A DNA stretch of 64,000 nt from Molanna angustata (GCA_963576475.1 OY754980.1:20407822-20471821), one strand, 5' to 3'; shown: positions 9,761 to 21,167, counted from the stretch's first letter. Notes: generated by a model not told the origin, from the letters alone. Numbers and translations are program-made.

Positions 9761-9850
9761 GTGGCTTTCATTGTTTACGAACCAATTTCTCAATAGAGAG
9801 CGTAACAGAAAAAATATTCGTCAGTTCATAGACATCATATTTTCAAGAAC

Positions 9851-10919
9851 ATATAATATCTATGAACAAAATTTAACAAGAACTTGTTTAACAAGAACAT
9901 ATTCATTAAAAAAAATAATAGAACTACCTACCCAATAGTTTTACATTCGACTTTTAATTCATATTTTTGATTCATATATTTAGATTTCATATGTTATATT
10001 GTTTGCGTAATAGGTAACATGCAGGCGTATAGTTTATTTACATTTTTTCATTTTTTAAATATTTTTTTATTTTTTCCGTTAATTTTTCCGATATTTCTAT
10101 AGTTATTATGTAATTCGGGGCGAAGGCGAATCCAACAAATAAGTGAAATAAGAGATCATTACAATTGGTCCAGCCGATCTAAAGTTATAAATAGTCTAAC
10201 TAACTCGACTTTGTTTTATTTACATAGATATAGTTAGATTGTATACACTAAATATAAGAAATGGACTTAATATAAAATGGATAAATTCAAGAAGGGATTG
10301 ATAACGTCAATTCGAAGTAGGTAGGCAGGTACATTATGTAACTTATTTAATGTTGAAAAGTTTAATTTGGCCCGTGCTGAAAAAAATCATCTGTTTTCAA
10401 GGTCGTATTAATTTAATTTAATAAATGCAAATGAGCGTCATTTAAAAGTTCATTTATCATACACGCAAGTCATAATTACATATTCGAATTCACACCATTC
10501 AGAATGCACATCACGTAATTAAATAAATTCAGGTATATAGGTATAAGTACTTTGTGCAACATCTGCTCTGAAAAAAACTCCAAGATAGAGATGCTTTATT
10601 TTGTAGATGCTTATCAACTTTTATACTGATAATTTCAATATGCCTTTGATATAACAATGCATCTCTTCTGCCATCACACTCGGTCTTCAGCTACTCTCTT
10701 CGTCTCTGCATAGGAAGGAGGTAGAGTTCATGTTGTGGCACACCTCTTCCTGATACTTTCGACGAGAACGCCATCTGCCAGTCGATCTCTTAACCATTCT
10801 TTCCGATAGGTATAATGTGTAGGAGATCGAAGAAATTCGTTAAATTAGTAAACGAAATCGATGTTTTCTTTAAAATAAAGTATCTAAATGCATACATCAG
10901 TGGCTAACCGGACATAAAC
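9851..10919. other. No recognised feature
   Basis: AT-rich, without open reading frames of note, long repeats or RNA genes that I can recognise. Confidence 0.5.
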
Positions 10920-11124
10920 CGACCGCCGTGGCACAGTTGGCAAGCCGTTTGGTTCCTGTGCGGCCATCCTGGGTTCGATTCCCAGCAGAGGAGAAATGAA
11001 TTTAAATTCATTTCTCACGCAAATATTGCTTCTCTGGGCTGGAAACACTGGTTAGTTGGAAGAAATTGCAATAAACTCGCCACTTGCGCAGGGTGCAAGG
11101 AAGTATTCATTATTATTATTATTA
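10920..11124 (+). repeat. tRNA-headed SINE family B, full length
   Basis: Head: GACCGCCGTGGCACAGTTGG (box A), GCCGTTTGGTTCCTGTGCGG, CCTGGGTTCGATTCCCAGC (box B). Body: CACGCAAATATTGCTTCTCT, CACTGGTTAGTTGGAAGAA, ATAAACTCGCCACTTGCGCA. Tail: ATTATTATTATT. This is the reference copy for the family. Confidence 0.9.
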
Positions 11125-11558
11125 AATTTGTTTCCATTGTTGATAGTTTGAGAATGCTCATACATTTGCTTGTAATATTCTCATATTCATTTTTCAATTG
11201 CGTGTATCTTTTGTTGAATAGCATATGGAAAAACTATAATTTCACAGATCTAAGACAAAGTCGAGCTCTATTATGTCCGGTTACCCATCGATATATAATT
11301 TTTTATGTAGTTTTACATTTCACGATAATTTATGAAAATATTATTGTTGAAATCAATTTACGATGTTAAATGGACGGAATTAATTCTAATGATTATTTAT
11401 TTATTAATTCTAATAATTTTTGTACATAATATTGACAAATATGTATACTGCACACTGGCCGGCTTATTACGAAATGTTTGAAAATGAGAAGACAATGTTT
11501 TCACTTAATTTTAATATGAAATGGTAAAAATATATTACGGGCGAAAAACGCGAGGTTC
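11125..11558. other. No recognised feature
   Basis: AT-rich sequence between a SINE and the second gypsy element; nothing recognised. Confidence 0.5.
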
Positions 11559-11563
11559 GCATC

Positions 11564-11794
11564 TGTTGGATAATATGAACTGTCATAATAATATTATATT
11601 ATCTATACATCTATGGCCATAGTGTTTTGTATCTTTGGTCAGGAAATAGATAGTGCAAGCAACAGTGCATTCTATGTATTTCGAATGATGCACTTCCGTC
11701 TTGCTCTCTGACATGTAAACAGTCATTTAAATATATATAATCAGTCTTCATCCAAGAGAAAGTATTTTATTTATACAAAAATATAAGTGCAACA
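11564..11794 (+). repeat. 5' LTR of the Mag-like element
   Basis: 231 bp, TG...CA termini, TATATATAA near 11731-11740 as a possible promoter TATA box. Confidence 0.95.
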
Positions 11795-11810
11795 TGGTGT
11801 CAGGTGTAAA
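11795..11810 (+). promoter_or_regulatory. Primer-binding site
   Basis: TGGTGTCAGGTG begins directly after the LTR. The first nine bases are complementary to the 3' end of a tRNA-Leu type as I remember it; the tRNA identity is uncertain, the position and TGG start are standard. Confidence 0.7.
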
Positions 11811-11863
11811 AACAATCAATACAGTGTAGTAGTTTTGAGTCAACAAAATAAAAACATTAAAAT

Positions 11864-14800
11864 ATGAAAATGGCAAAAACACATGTGTCAACATCTTCTA
11901 TTATTGGGGTACCTGAAATGTCCAGTGAAGGCGATTTATCTACCAATTGGACAAAATGGCTACAGAGATTTGAACTGTATCTTGTGGCTACAGGAGCGGA
12001 TGAAGAAACCGATTATAAGAAAACAGCAAAGCTTCTGCACTCTATCGGAAAAAATGGCATAGAAGTATTCAACTCATTTTGTATGGACATTAAAAAAGTC
12101 AAATATGAAGAACTATTGGAAAAATTCAATGAATATTTTATTCCAAAGAAAAATTTAACTATAGAAAGACATAATTTCTTTACAAGAAAACAAGGAGAAG
12201 AAGAATCAATGGATAACTTTTTGACAGATTTAAAAAATAAAAGCCAATCATGTGAATTTAGTACACTTCAAGACTCTCTTATTAGAGACATGTTCATTTG
12301 TAATATGCACAGAAAATATCAAAATGTTCGTGAAAAACTCTTGCAAGAACGAAATTTGGATTTAATTGCATCAATAACCATGGCAAAGACGATGATAATG
12401 TCTCTTCAAGATGCTGTACATCTCAGCGCTGATGTGTGTGGAGTCAACTTTTCAAAAGAACACACTAGGAATACAAGAAGACAACCAAATCGTACAACAT
12501 CGTTTCAACGTCGAGACGTCACACCATCATCTTCACAACATCGAAGATCATATTCATCACAATCAACTTGTAATAAATGTGGACAAATTCATAAAAATAC
12601 CTGTCCGGCTGCTAAAGCTAAGTGTTATTTTTGTTCAAAAATCGGACATTATAGTAAAATGTGCCGAAATAAAAAAGGTAAAATACAGTATATTGATAAT
12701 TCGAGTCAACCCAGTACGTCAAATCAAAACTATTTTTTAGGTATGGTTAATGTACTGTCAAACGATATAAATAATCTGTCAACATGGCAAATAAATCTAA
12801 CTATCAATAATAAATTAATAAACTGTACACTAGATACTGGCGCTATGATAAATGCTATGTCATATACTGTTTTTGAAACATTGAATCTTGAAAATGAAAT
12901 TATTCTTGAAAATTTTTATCAGAAATTAACTGCATATAATGGAAGTAATATTCCTGTAAAAGGGAAATGTACATTAAAATGTCAATATGTACAGAATAAC
13001 ACCTGTCATAGCAAGCTTATATCATTTGTTATTGTCAATACAAACTGTCAAACTGTATTAGGTTTAAAAACATGTCAGGATCTAAATTTAGTAATGAAAA
13101 TTGACTCTATTGATAATGCTGTTATAATAGAAAAGTTGTTATATGATTACAATGACGTTTTTCAGGGTCTTGGGTGTCTGCCTCATACTTGTCACATCAC
13201 GGTGCGTCCCAATAGCACTGCAATAGTTAATGCATCACGTCGGGTTCCGTTTAAATTACATGATAGACTTATGGAGGAACTAGATAGGATGGAGAAGATG
13301 AAGGTTATACAAAAAGTTAATAAACCTACCCCGTGGGTAAGTTCGATGGTCATTGTAGAGAAACGTGATAAAAGCCTAAGAATATGCCTTGATCCCAGAA
13401 ACCTAAATCGAGTGATTCTCAGGTCACATTATCAATTTCCAACTGTCGAGGAGTTGAGGCATAAATTAAAAAACGCAAAAATATTTTCTAATTTAGACGC
13501 TAATTCAGGTTTTTGGATGTTAAAATTAGATAGTGAAAGTTCAGAGTTATGCACTTTCCAAACCCCATTTGGGAGATACAAATTCTTACGTTTGCCTTAT
13601 GGTATTAACTGTGCTCCGGAAATATTTTATCGAATCATGATGGAATTATTTTCAGATATTGAAGGAGTAATAATTTTTGTAGATGATTTCCTAGTTTATG
13701 GGGAGACTGAAGAATTACATAATATCAGATTGAAAAAAGTCTTACAAAGAGCCAGAGAAGTCAACCTAAAGTTTAACAAAGAAAAATGTAATTTTGGCCA
13801 AAATGAAATAAAATTTCTAGGACATATTTTCAATTCAGAAGGAATCAAACCAGATCCATCTAAAATTAGGGCTATAAGTGAAATGCCAACACCTAAAAAT
13901 ATGAAAGATTTACAAAGATTCCTCGGTATGATCAATTACCTAGGACCTTTTATTAAAAATCTTTCAGTTAACACTGAAATATTTAGAAATTTGTTGAAAA
14001 AAGATTCAACTTGGATATGGGATTCAAACCATGACCAAGCTTTTCAACATTTGAAAAATATTATTTGTTCGTCTCCTGTCTTAAAAAATTATGATATAAA
14101 TAAACCTTTAAAATTAGCGGTAGATTCATCGCAGTCAGCTGTAGGCGCTGTCATCTTACAAGAAGGTAGACCAGTGGCTTATGGTTCAAAATCATTAACC
14201 CACTGTCAGCAGAGATATGCACAAATAGAAAAGGAGCTTTACGCCATTCTATTCGGCTGTCAAAAATTCCATCAATATGTATATGGTCAGATGGTAGAAG
14301 TGGAAACCGATCATAAACCACTTGTCTCGTTATTTAAAAAGTCACTCACAGACGTTCCTATACGTCTACAACGAATGATGATGGCTTTACAAAAATATAG
14401 TTTAGATGTTAAATTTGTCCCAGGTAAATATATGTATATACCAGATACATTGTCTAGAGCCGCATTACCGGATACGGAAATTACCGAAGTCGAGAAAGAA
14501 ATTGAAATTCATATAAATTTACTATTTACTAATCTAGCAGTCTCTGAAGAGAAATTAAAAGAGATTTTAGATGTTACGAAAGGTGATTGTACATTACAAA
14601 CTCTTAAAAAATATTATACGGAAGGTTGGCCTAAACACAAAAATCAAACTAATCCGTCAACTCGTCCTTATTGGAACATACAAGGTGAAATTCACGTCAT
14701 CAATGATTTGATATTTAAAGGATCATGTCTTATTATACCGGAAATATTACGTCCCGATATATTAAATAAAATTCATGCTGGTCACCAAGGTATGTCCAAG

Positions 14801-15892
14801 TCTAAAGAATTTGCTAGAAATATAGTATTTTGGCCTAATATGAATTCCGATATACAGAATATTATAGATCAGTGTAATGTTTGCTCCAAATTTAAACCAA
14901 ATCTTCCAAAACAGTCTCTTATTCCATATAAAATATGTTCATATCCATGGGAAAGAGTAGGGATAGATTTTCTAACTTTTAAATCACAAACATATTTAGT
15001 AGTCGTGGATTACTATTCAAAATACATTGAAACTGTTCTTTTAACATCGGGTTATACAGCAAATCTAGTAGTTACTAATTTAAAATCTATATTTGCTCGT
15101 TATGGAATACCATTACAATTGGTAAGCGACAACGGTCCACCTTTTAACTCAGCAATCTTTAAAAATTTTGTTCACGAATGGGATATAGAACATATTACCA
15201 CTAGCCCACATTACCCACAGAGTAATGGACAAGCTGAAAGTGCTGTGAAGATTATTAAAAATATTTTAATAAAAAGCTATGAATCAAAAACCGACCCTTA
15301 TTTAGCTTTGTTACATTATAGAAATACTCCTAAAAAAGATCTTCCATCACCTGCTCAGCTGCTCATGTCAAGACAACTTAGATGTAATATTCCCATTATG
15401 TCAGAACAATTAAAACCAAATGTTGTAAAATTCAAGGAATACAAAAATAAAATGTTAAAACGTCAACAAAACATGAAGGAATATTATGATAATCATGCCA
15501 AAGAACAAGACACATTATATGTGGGTGATTCAGTTCTTTACAAAAAGAATCCTAAAAGTGACTGGATGCCAGCAAAAGTAATTAAAAAATTAGAAAAATT
15601 TCCTAGGTCATATATCATAAAAACACCAGATGGTACAACATATCGGAGAAATAGGAAACACATAATTTTAAACAAGTCAGAAAATAGGTCTAATATAATC
15701 CCATATAAAAGTATTCTCGTCAATAGAAACGATTCTGAAGTGCCGACAACTTCTTCTAATTCTGGTTTTTCAGGGGGAGATATTGGAGATACACCGAGTG
15801 ATGTGCGAAATGAGACAGACACTCGGACCAAAACACAGTCTGGAAGGTTTATTAAAAAACCAAAGAGGTTTTCATTTTCTGAATTTGAGTGA
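11864..15892 (+). CDS. Gag-Pol polyprotein of Mag-like gypsy element
   Basis: 1342 residues in one frame, starting at the first ATG 69 bases after the LTR. Gag: capsid-like N-terminal part, then two zinc knuckles (C236-C239-H243-C247, slightly short, and the classic C254-C257-H262-C267). Protease: D324-T-G-A. RT: FVDD at 605-608. RNase H: first catalytic D754. Integrase: H971, H974, C1004, C1007, then D1035, D1089, E1125 (35-residue D-E spacing). The C-terminal tail is basic and Ser/Thr rich. Gag and Pol are fused without a frameshift, as is usual in the Mag lineage. No env-like frame follows. All catalytic motifs are intact, so the protein should be functional if expressed. Confidence 0.97.
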   Translation: MKMAKTHVSTSSIIGVPEMSSEGDLSTNWTKWLQRFELYLVATGADEETDYKKTAKLLHSIGKNGIEVFNSFCMDIKKVKYEELLEKFNEYFIPKKNLTIERHNFFTRKQGEEESMDNFLTDLKNKSQSCEFSTLQDSLIRDMFICNMHRKYQNVREKLLQERNLDLIASITMAKTMIMSLQDAVHLSADVCGVNFSKEHTRNTRRQPNRTTSFQRRDVTPSSSQHRRSYSSQSTCNKCGQIHKNTCPAAKAKCYFCSKIGHYSKMCRNKKGKIQYIDNSSQPSTSNQNYFLGMVNVLSNDINNLSTWQINLTINNKLINCTLDTGAMINAMSYTVFETLNLENEIILENFYQKLTAYNGSNIPVKGKCTLKCQYVQNNTCHSKLISFVIVNTNCQTVLGLKTCQDLNLVMKIDSIDNAVIIEKLLYDYNDVFQGLGCLPHTCHITVRPNSTAIVNASRRVPFKLHDRLMEELDRMEKMKVIQKVNKPTPWVSSMVIVEKRDKSLRICLDPRNLNRVILRSHYQFPTVEELRHKLKNAKIFSNLDANSGFWMLKLDSESSELCTFQTPFGRYKFLRLPYGINCAPEIFYRIMMELFSDIEGVIIFVDDFLVYGETEELHNIRLKKVLQRAREVNLKFNKEKCNFGQNEIKFLGHIFNSEGIKPDPSKIRAISEMPTPKNMKDLQRFLGMINYLGPFIKNLSVNTEIFRNLLKKDSTWIWDSNHDQAFQHLKNIICSSPVLKNYDINKPLKLAVDSSQSAVGAVILQEGRPVAYGSKSLTHCQQRYAQIEKELYAILFGCQKFHQYVYGQMVEVETDHKPLVSLFKKSLTDVPIRLQRMMMALQKYSLDVKFVPGKYMYIPDTLSRAALPDTEITEVEKEIEIHINLLFTNLAVSEEKLKEILDVTKGDCTLQTLKKYYTEGWPKHKNQTNPSTRPYWNIQGEIHVINDLIFKGSCLIIPEILRPDILNKIHAGHQGMSKSKEFARNIVFWPNMNSDIQNIIDQCNVCSKFKPNLPKQSLIPYKICSYPWERVGIDFLTFKSQTYLVVVDYYSKYIETVLLTSGYTANLVVTNLKSIFARYGIPLQLVSDNGPPFNSAIFKNFVHEWDIEHITTSPHYPQSNGQAESAVKIIKNILIKSYESKTDPYLALLHYRNTPKKDLPSPAQLLMSRQLRCNIPIMSEQLKPNVVKFKEYKNKMLKRQQNMKEYYDNHAKEQDTLYVGDSVLYKKNPKSDWMPAKVIKKLEKFPRSYIIKTPDGTTYRRNRKHIILNKSENRSNIIPYKSILVNRNDSEVPTTSSNSGFSGGDIGDTPSDVRNETDTRTKTQSGRFIKKPKRFSFSEFE

Positions 15893-16009
15893 ATTTTTAT
15901 TTTTGTAATGTCTGGCTCATAATTGTATTATTGAAAATATATTATGTATACTGTCGTACTGAATGCTTGCACTATGTATAAACCAAAATAATAATATTTG
16001 TTTTTGTAG

Positions 16010-16020
16010 AAAAGGAGGGA
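16010..16020 (+). promoter_or_regulatory. Polypurine tract
   Basis: AAAAGGAGGGA directly precedes the 3' LTR: the plus-strand primer site of the retroelement. Confidence 0.9.
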
Positions 16021-16251
16021 TGTTGGATAATATGAACTGTCATAATAATATTATATTATCTATACATCTATGGCCATAGTGTTTTGTATCTTTGGTCAGG
16101 AAATAGATAGTGCAAGCAACAGTGCATTCTATGTATTTCGAATGATGCACTTCCGTCTTGCTCTCTGACATGTAAACAGTCATTTAAATATATATAATCA
16201 GTCTTCATCCAAGAGAAAGTATTTTATTTATATAAAAATATAAGTGCAACA
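16021..16251 (+). repeat. 3' LTR of the Mag-like element
   Basis: 231 bp, one difference from the 5' LTR (T at 16233). Confidence 0.97.
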
Positions 16252-16334
16252 GCATCCATCCCGAACAATGATATCATCATGATGCTAGCATTTGCATATT
16301 TCTGTATTTATAAACAATTTCTTAATCCCTTGGC

Positions 16335-16446
16335 TAAAAATCGTAGCGTTACTGCGGGTATATAAAAATCGTAGCGTTACTGCGGGTATATAAAAATCGT
16401 AGCGTTACTGCGGGTATATAAAAATCGTAGCGTTACTGCGGGTATA
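16335..16446 (+). repeat. 28-bp tandem repeat, four copies
   Basis: Unit TAAAAATCGTAGCGTTACTG followed by CGGGTATA, four times with no visible difference. GC-richer than the surroundings. Confidence 0.95.
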
Positions 16447-16662
16447 TAAAAAACAATAACAATAATAAACACTCAATGTTTTTTTTTTGTTAATTTTAAC
16501 AAAATTTCATGTTAAAATTAACCAAACTATAGTGACTACAAAACATTTGGTTTTGTGCACATAGTCATACAGTACAGTCATAAATATATAAACTTTTATT
16601 ACTGATAACAAGTGTTTGGCTAAAACGCAGGTAACCAGTTCGGTTGTCATAATATTTTTTCA

Positions 16663-16730
16663 GTGCTTCCTTGCACCCTGCGCAAGTGGCGAGTTTATTG
16701 TCATATGGCAATTTCTTTCAACTAACCAGT
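16663..16730 (-). repeat. SINE-B tail fragment
   Basis: CTTGCACCCTGCGCAAGTGG, CGAGTTTATTG and AACTAACCAGT are the reverse complement of the family B body. It accounts for part of a 107-codon frame, which is therefore not a gene. Confidence 0.8.
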
Positions 16731-17439
16731 CCAACAATATTTTTTTTAAATATGTAAGAATTTTTTCATTTTGGGAAAGAAGGATTTTTTTCTCAGATAT
16801 TCTTTATATGCAATTAAACACACAATTTTTTTACCAAAATACGTGTGAAAATAGACTTTTTATTTTTCTAATTTCTTGCATTAAACACGAGCGTTCTGCA
16901 GAACACTGTTTGAGAACTGTTCACAGCCAGAAAAATTAAAGGTATTGCACTTTTATATGAAAAATTAAACATATATGGAAATCGATCATTTTGCAAGTCT
17001 CCACAAAAAGCATATTGCGTGCTGCCAATTCGATATAATTTCGCACAAGTCACGATAATAATTATAATAATATAATAATATGATTGTGATCTTAGTATAA
17101 TATTGAAAACGAGTGAGGATCCAGCATCCTCATCTTCCTATCTTGCCATGGTAACCAAATGATCTTATGTTATTTGCATGTCTGATGAGATTGACGAATA
17201 AATGTTAGCTCACTGAATCCCATCAATCTTTTTTTACCTCTCACCACTAGCTGGCCAAGCCCGAAACAGTTGAGCCGAATATTTATTTACGTGATTATTG
17301 CTTGCAATCACATACTTTAATGACTTCTAAAACTATTTGTATGACAAAATGTAGTATTTTTGTGTGTTCAATCGACAGCTTTTGAGACTGAATACGTGTG
17401 TACCTACTATATGGAATAAATGTAATCATTTTTTTTTTC
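16731..17439. other. No recognised feature
   Basis: AT-rich; nothing recognised. Confidence 0.5.
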
Positions 17440-18038
17440 AAAAATTTTATGAGTTTTTACGGTTTTTTCAACTTTGAAGTCAAAAAACACCATCTTAGAG
17501 GCTACGCAGCATAAAAAAAAACAAAAAAAAAATATGTTCCGATATACTTTGAATTTGGAGTAGAACATTAAATGTGTGTTTGTGTGTGTGTCCTTTTGAT
17601 AACTTTTAATCCGCTTGATTCACGGAGCCTAAAATTTCAGAAGGTATAGAAAATTTTAAGCCTACAAAACTATTTGTTTCAGACAGGGGTTATCAACTTT
17701 TGAATTTTTGCTTTATTTTCTCATGTATTTCAAAAACCACAAAATTGGTATAGATATAGAGAAATAAAAAATCTGAAATTTGTCTTTTTAAAAATATTTA
17801 TTAATCTCCAAACATACATTACATAGCATCATGCTTTTTTCATATTTTGGGTAGGAAAAAAAACTGACCTCCACACAATCCTATCCTTACATACATACCA
17901 ACATATATTGTATAGACAATAAAATATTCCATAATTTGGATTAATGGATTTATAGTTTTATACATATGTATAATGTATATTTCAACTATACATACTATCG
18001 ATGTCGACAGTTGGATCTCATGTATTACAAGCAACTAG
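17440..18038 (+). mobile_element. Family H, Helitron-like element, 5'-truncated copy
   Basis: AACTTTGAAGTCAAAAAACA, GGAGTAGAACATT, GTTATCAACTTTTGAATTTT and CTCCAAACATACAT are shared in order with copies ending at 19036, 34325 and 54815. All copies end GCAACTAG followed by T and then diverge. A short hairpin-like ATGT/TACA word sits just before the end. Confidence 0.75.
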
Positions 18039-18224
18039 TTTTATAAAATTGTTTGTTTTGTGTGGTCATTTAAAAATATTAAAAAACTATATTTATCAAA
18101 TAATTACTTCACCATTCTTAAATTAACCTTTTTTTCATTGCTATGTTACTCTGCCGAATGAATTAGTGTTGAGACTTACGTTGACGCTCGATTCGGTTGA
18201 AAGAGATTGCCTCATGGAAAAAAT

Positions 18225-19036
18225 ATAACTTTTGATGCGCTGGATTCAGAAAGCCTAAAATTTCAGAATATATAAATTCAGTACAATTTTTGTATGGGAA
18301 TTGTAGTATAGGTATTTGAATACAGGTGAAAGGTGGTTGGGACTTGCGTCACGGGCCCTTACTAACGTGGGCCCATGATAATTATAGGCTTACAAAACTT
18401 TTACACTCAGAATTTAGAATTTGTGTTACAGTTAAGGATTATCAACTTTTGAATTTTTACTTTATTTTCCATAGGTATATCTCAGAAACCATAAAATATA
18501 GAACGCTGAAAGAGATTCTCAAGAATTTTTTATTAAGAAAAATATTTTTTTTTATCATAAATTTATGTGTTTAACTGCCTATATTTCCAAAGTTTTAAAA
18601 ATATCGAAAAAAGCCGAAACACCCCAACTAGATAATTTTATTTTCTATAATTAATATTTAAATTGTTGTAGTACATCTCAATTTTTTTTTAACAATTTTT
18701 ATAAAATTTGAATTTAGTGACGACATCGCTTCATACAATTTATATGGCAGTGGCCTATGCACAATATCTAAGAAACTCAATTATTTGATACTTACCTAAT
18801 CTCCAAACATACATACATACCATCATGCTGTTTTCACATCCTGGGTAGGAAAAAAGGACTAACCTCCATACTATCCTAACTTGACACACATACCTACATG
18901 TGTTGTATAGAAAACAAAATATCTTAAATTATTCAATAATTTTGATTTATGGGTTAACTATAGTTCGTTATACTTATTCTTCAACTATACATACTATCGC
19001 TATCTACAGTTGAATTTCATGGTTACATGCAACTAG
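18225..19036 (+). mobile_element. Family H, Helitron-like element, second copy
   Basis: Same order of blocks as the neighbour at 17440, with CCGAAACACCCCAACTAGAT, CATACATACCATCATGCTGT and the end CATGCAACTAG at 19036 followed by T. Two copies lie in the same orientation less than 200 bp apart. Confidence 0.75.
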
Positions 19037-20326
19037 TATAAAATAATTACAATTAAATTCGTAACCTCTAAAAAACAAAATTTTGATTTTCTTATATTTC
19101 CCTCTATTGGAACTTTGATAATAGTGAATGTGTGTTGAAATTTATACCAAATAATTAACCAAGGTACTCCGAATAATATACAGGTATAATATGTTAAAAA
19201 ATAATCATTTTTTAGAATCATTTTCATTTCTATAAATTCATCATTATCAATTGTATTAAGTTTCATGTTTTTAAAATGCGCATTATATAGTTTCAAGGAA
19301 TTTTAAGTTAACTGAGGGAACAATTATTAAGTCAATTTTCATTTATTCAGTAAGAAGAAGTAAAAGTATTTATTATATTATAGTTATAAGAAATAATTTT
19401 TGAAAGGTCAATACTGAATCCATAATACGATCATATAATATATATGTAGGATAAAAGTCTTGCGGCTAAATATTTCAGTGGCGTAATGAAATATTCTCAA
19501 ACCAAAAAATAATGAAATAAATCTTGATTGTTTATATTCAAATTGCAAATTAATCAAGGAAGCATTAGTTGCAAAAAAAACTACTGATTACACAACACAA
19601 AATATCTCGTTTTAGAAAATCCCCTCTGATTAGTACAACAATACTAAATGTCAAAGGTTTACATATTTATTAATGCTGATACTAATTTATTTATTTTTTA
19701 TAAAATAATAACAGTATATATTGTATTTATTGTGAAATCCATGTAGTGAAGTTAAGTGTTCAAAATTTTTCATATAATTTTTCCCAAGTATCAAAAATTT
19801 GTATCTTATAAAAACTTCTGTTTAAATTTTGACATCTACAGTGCTAACTGGAATTACACTTGAGTGGGTAAAGAGGTGCTAACGCGCCTGAGATACCCGG
19901 GTAAGCGGTGGGTGACTTTCAGTGTGCAGCTTAAAAAAAAATGTAATATCCGCAAACAAAATTGGTCTATGATATATTGTTAAAATTGAATTTGTTGTAA
20001 TATTTGTTTGTATGACTGTATGTTTGTTAGGTTTAAATAAAATAAAATAAAAAAAAAATAAAAATAATGTCTTGAGAAAATAATGTCATTTAAATTCGTT
20101 AATAAATTTCTTTATTCGTAATATTTGTTTGTATAATTTATGTAAAGCACAATGTATATTTCCATAAGGTACAACCAATACAACCAATCCGAATCGTCAT
20201 GGTAGTTGGGACGTTGGAAGTTCTTGGTTATTCTAACGGTGTTCTGGTTTTAAATATTTTTCTTTCTCCCAGTGTATGATTTGATGTTTATTCTCGTTGC
20301 TTTAGCAAATAAACATATTTACTTTG
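19037..20326. other. No recognised feature
   Basis: AT-rich. A GC-richer patch at 19855-19930 (GGTGCTAACGCGCCTGAGAT, CCCGGGTAAGCGGTGGGTGA) may be part of an old retroposon, but I cannot place it. Confidence 0.4.
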
Positions 20327-20492
20327 TTAGTTAATGTGTTTTGAAGCGATTTAGTTAATTTGTTTTGAAGCGTTTTATTTAATGTGTTTTGAAGCGTTTT
20401 AGTTAATGTGTTTTGGAGCGTTTTATTTAATGTGTCTTGAAGCGTTTCAGTCAATTTGTTTTGTAGAATTTTAGTTAATTTGTTTTGAAGCA
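20327..20492 (+). repeat. 24-bp tandem repeat, about seven copies
   Basis: Unit GTTAATGTGTTTTGAAGCGT followed by TTTA, with a few substitutions. On the - strand it reads as 8-residue repeats (LQNTLTKT), but no longer gene surrounds it. Confidence 0.9.
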
Positions 20493-21025
20493 ATCACATT
20501 TATGGGTAATTTTATGAAACATTCATTGATATCTTAGGAACTAAATACTTACCTACCAATAAATATAAGTATATTCTTTTTATTTTCAAATAAAATCTGG
20601 TTTATTTTATACTCACCATTACTATGAAATAGTGGAGAATTATGATTACACAATTTTTTTTTATAAATACCTATACCGATTTATTTTATTTTGTAAACCT
20701 TCAGTCTTAATGACAAGTAACACAAGAATAATTTAGTACTCCATTTAATAGAGAACCAATTAAGTTAAGAGAAATAATCACATGTATGTACCTAAATGGC
20801 AGATTTATATGGATAAGAATGGGAAGGATATTAGGAATCTGATGGAAAGAAAAAGAGGAGAGCTCGTGAAAACACTTCTCACTATTTATTCATACACCTA
20901 CTCCAAAGCCATTATTTTGTGAAACAATTTATCTAATAAATTAAAATTACAACTTTTTTGTTTTCATCACTATAGAGACTAGGTATAGTGTTTATGTTAA
21001 CCGGTTTCAGAACTGCCTCCCCCTC
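20493..21025. other. No recognised feature
   Basis: AT-rich; nothing recognised. Confidence 0.5.
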
Positions 21026-21167
21026 CTAGACAACTTGTCATTTAGCTCAAGAAAGGATAACTCAATGTATGGAAGTGACAGTTGTCACGTGACTGGCAAC
21101 TGTCACTTCCATACATTGAGTTATCTTTTCTTGTTTCTTTTCTTGAGCTAAATGACTCGTTGTCTAG
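21026..21167. mobile_element. 142-bp foldback element
   Basis: Ends CTAGACAAC / GTTGTCTAG. Inner arms TCATTTAGCTCAAGAAA and AACTCAATGTATGGAAGTGA pair with their complements around a 12-base loop (TCACGTGACTGG). A MITE or simple hairpin insertion; no clear target duplication. Confidence 0.8.

Larger units (their letters stand above)
9185..9850 (+). mobile_element. Family D element split by SINE insertions
   Basis: 9196-9320 (CATATACGCAAAC, GCCGGGAATCTAATGATATT, TTTCAGGGGTGATATCTGTG) and 9765-9850 (CTTTCATTGTTTACGA, CCAATTTCTCAATAGA) match consecutive parts of the element at 59517-60015. The missing middle is replaced by SINE-A sequence at 9352-9760. Confidence 0.65.
11559..16256 (+). mobile_element. 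Complete Mag-like Ty3/gypsy retrotransposon with target duplication
   Basis: Element proper 11564-16251. LTRs 11564-11794 and 16021-16251, both 231 bp, start TGTTGG and end CAACA. They differ at one base only (C at 11776, T at 16233). The 5-bp target duplication GCATC lies at 11559-11563 and 16252-16256. A primer-binding site follows the 5' LTR and a polypurine tract (AAAAGGAGGGA) precedes the 3' LTR. One uninterrupted gag-pol frame. All parts needed for transposition appear present, so this is a recent and possibly active insertion. Confidence 0.97.

Noticed and set aside
10920..11000. tRNA gene call
   Set aside because: Box A and B are present, but the head continues into the repeated SINE-B body and has no proper cloverleaf; the same holds for all family A and B heads.
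12411..12740. 109-codon frame inside the Mag-like gag
   Set aside because: Alternative frame of the zinc-knuckle region; no independent support.
16616..16939. 107-codon frame
   Set aside because: Part of it is SINE-B sequence on the opposite strand; the rest is AT-rich without similarity.
20302..20493. 63-codon frame with LQNTLTKT repeats
   Set aside because: Produced by the 24-bp tandem repeat; no start context or homologue that I recognise.
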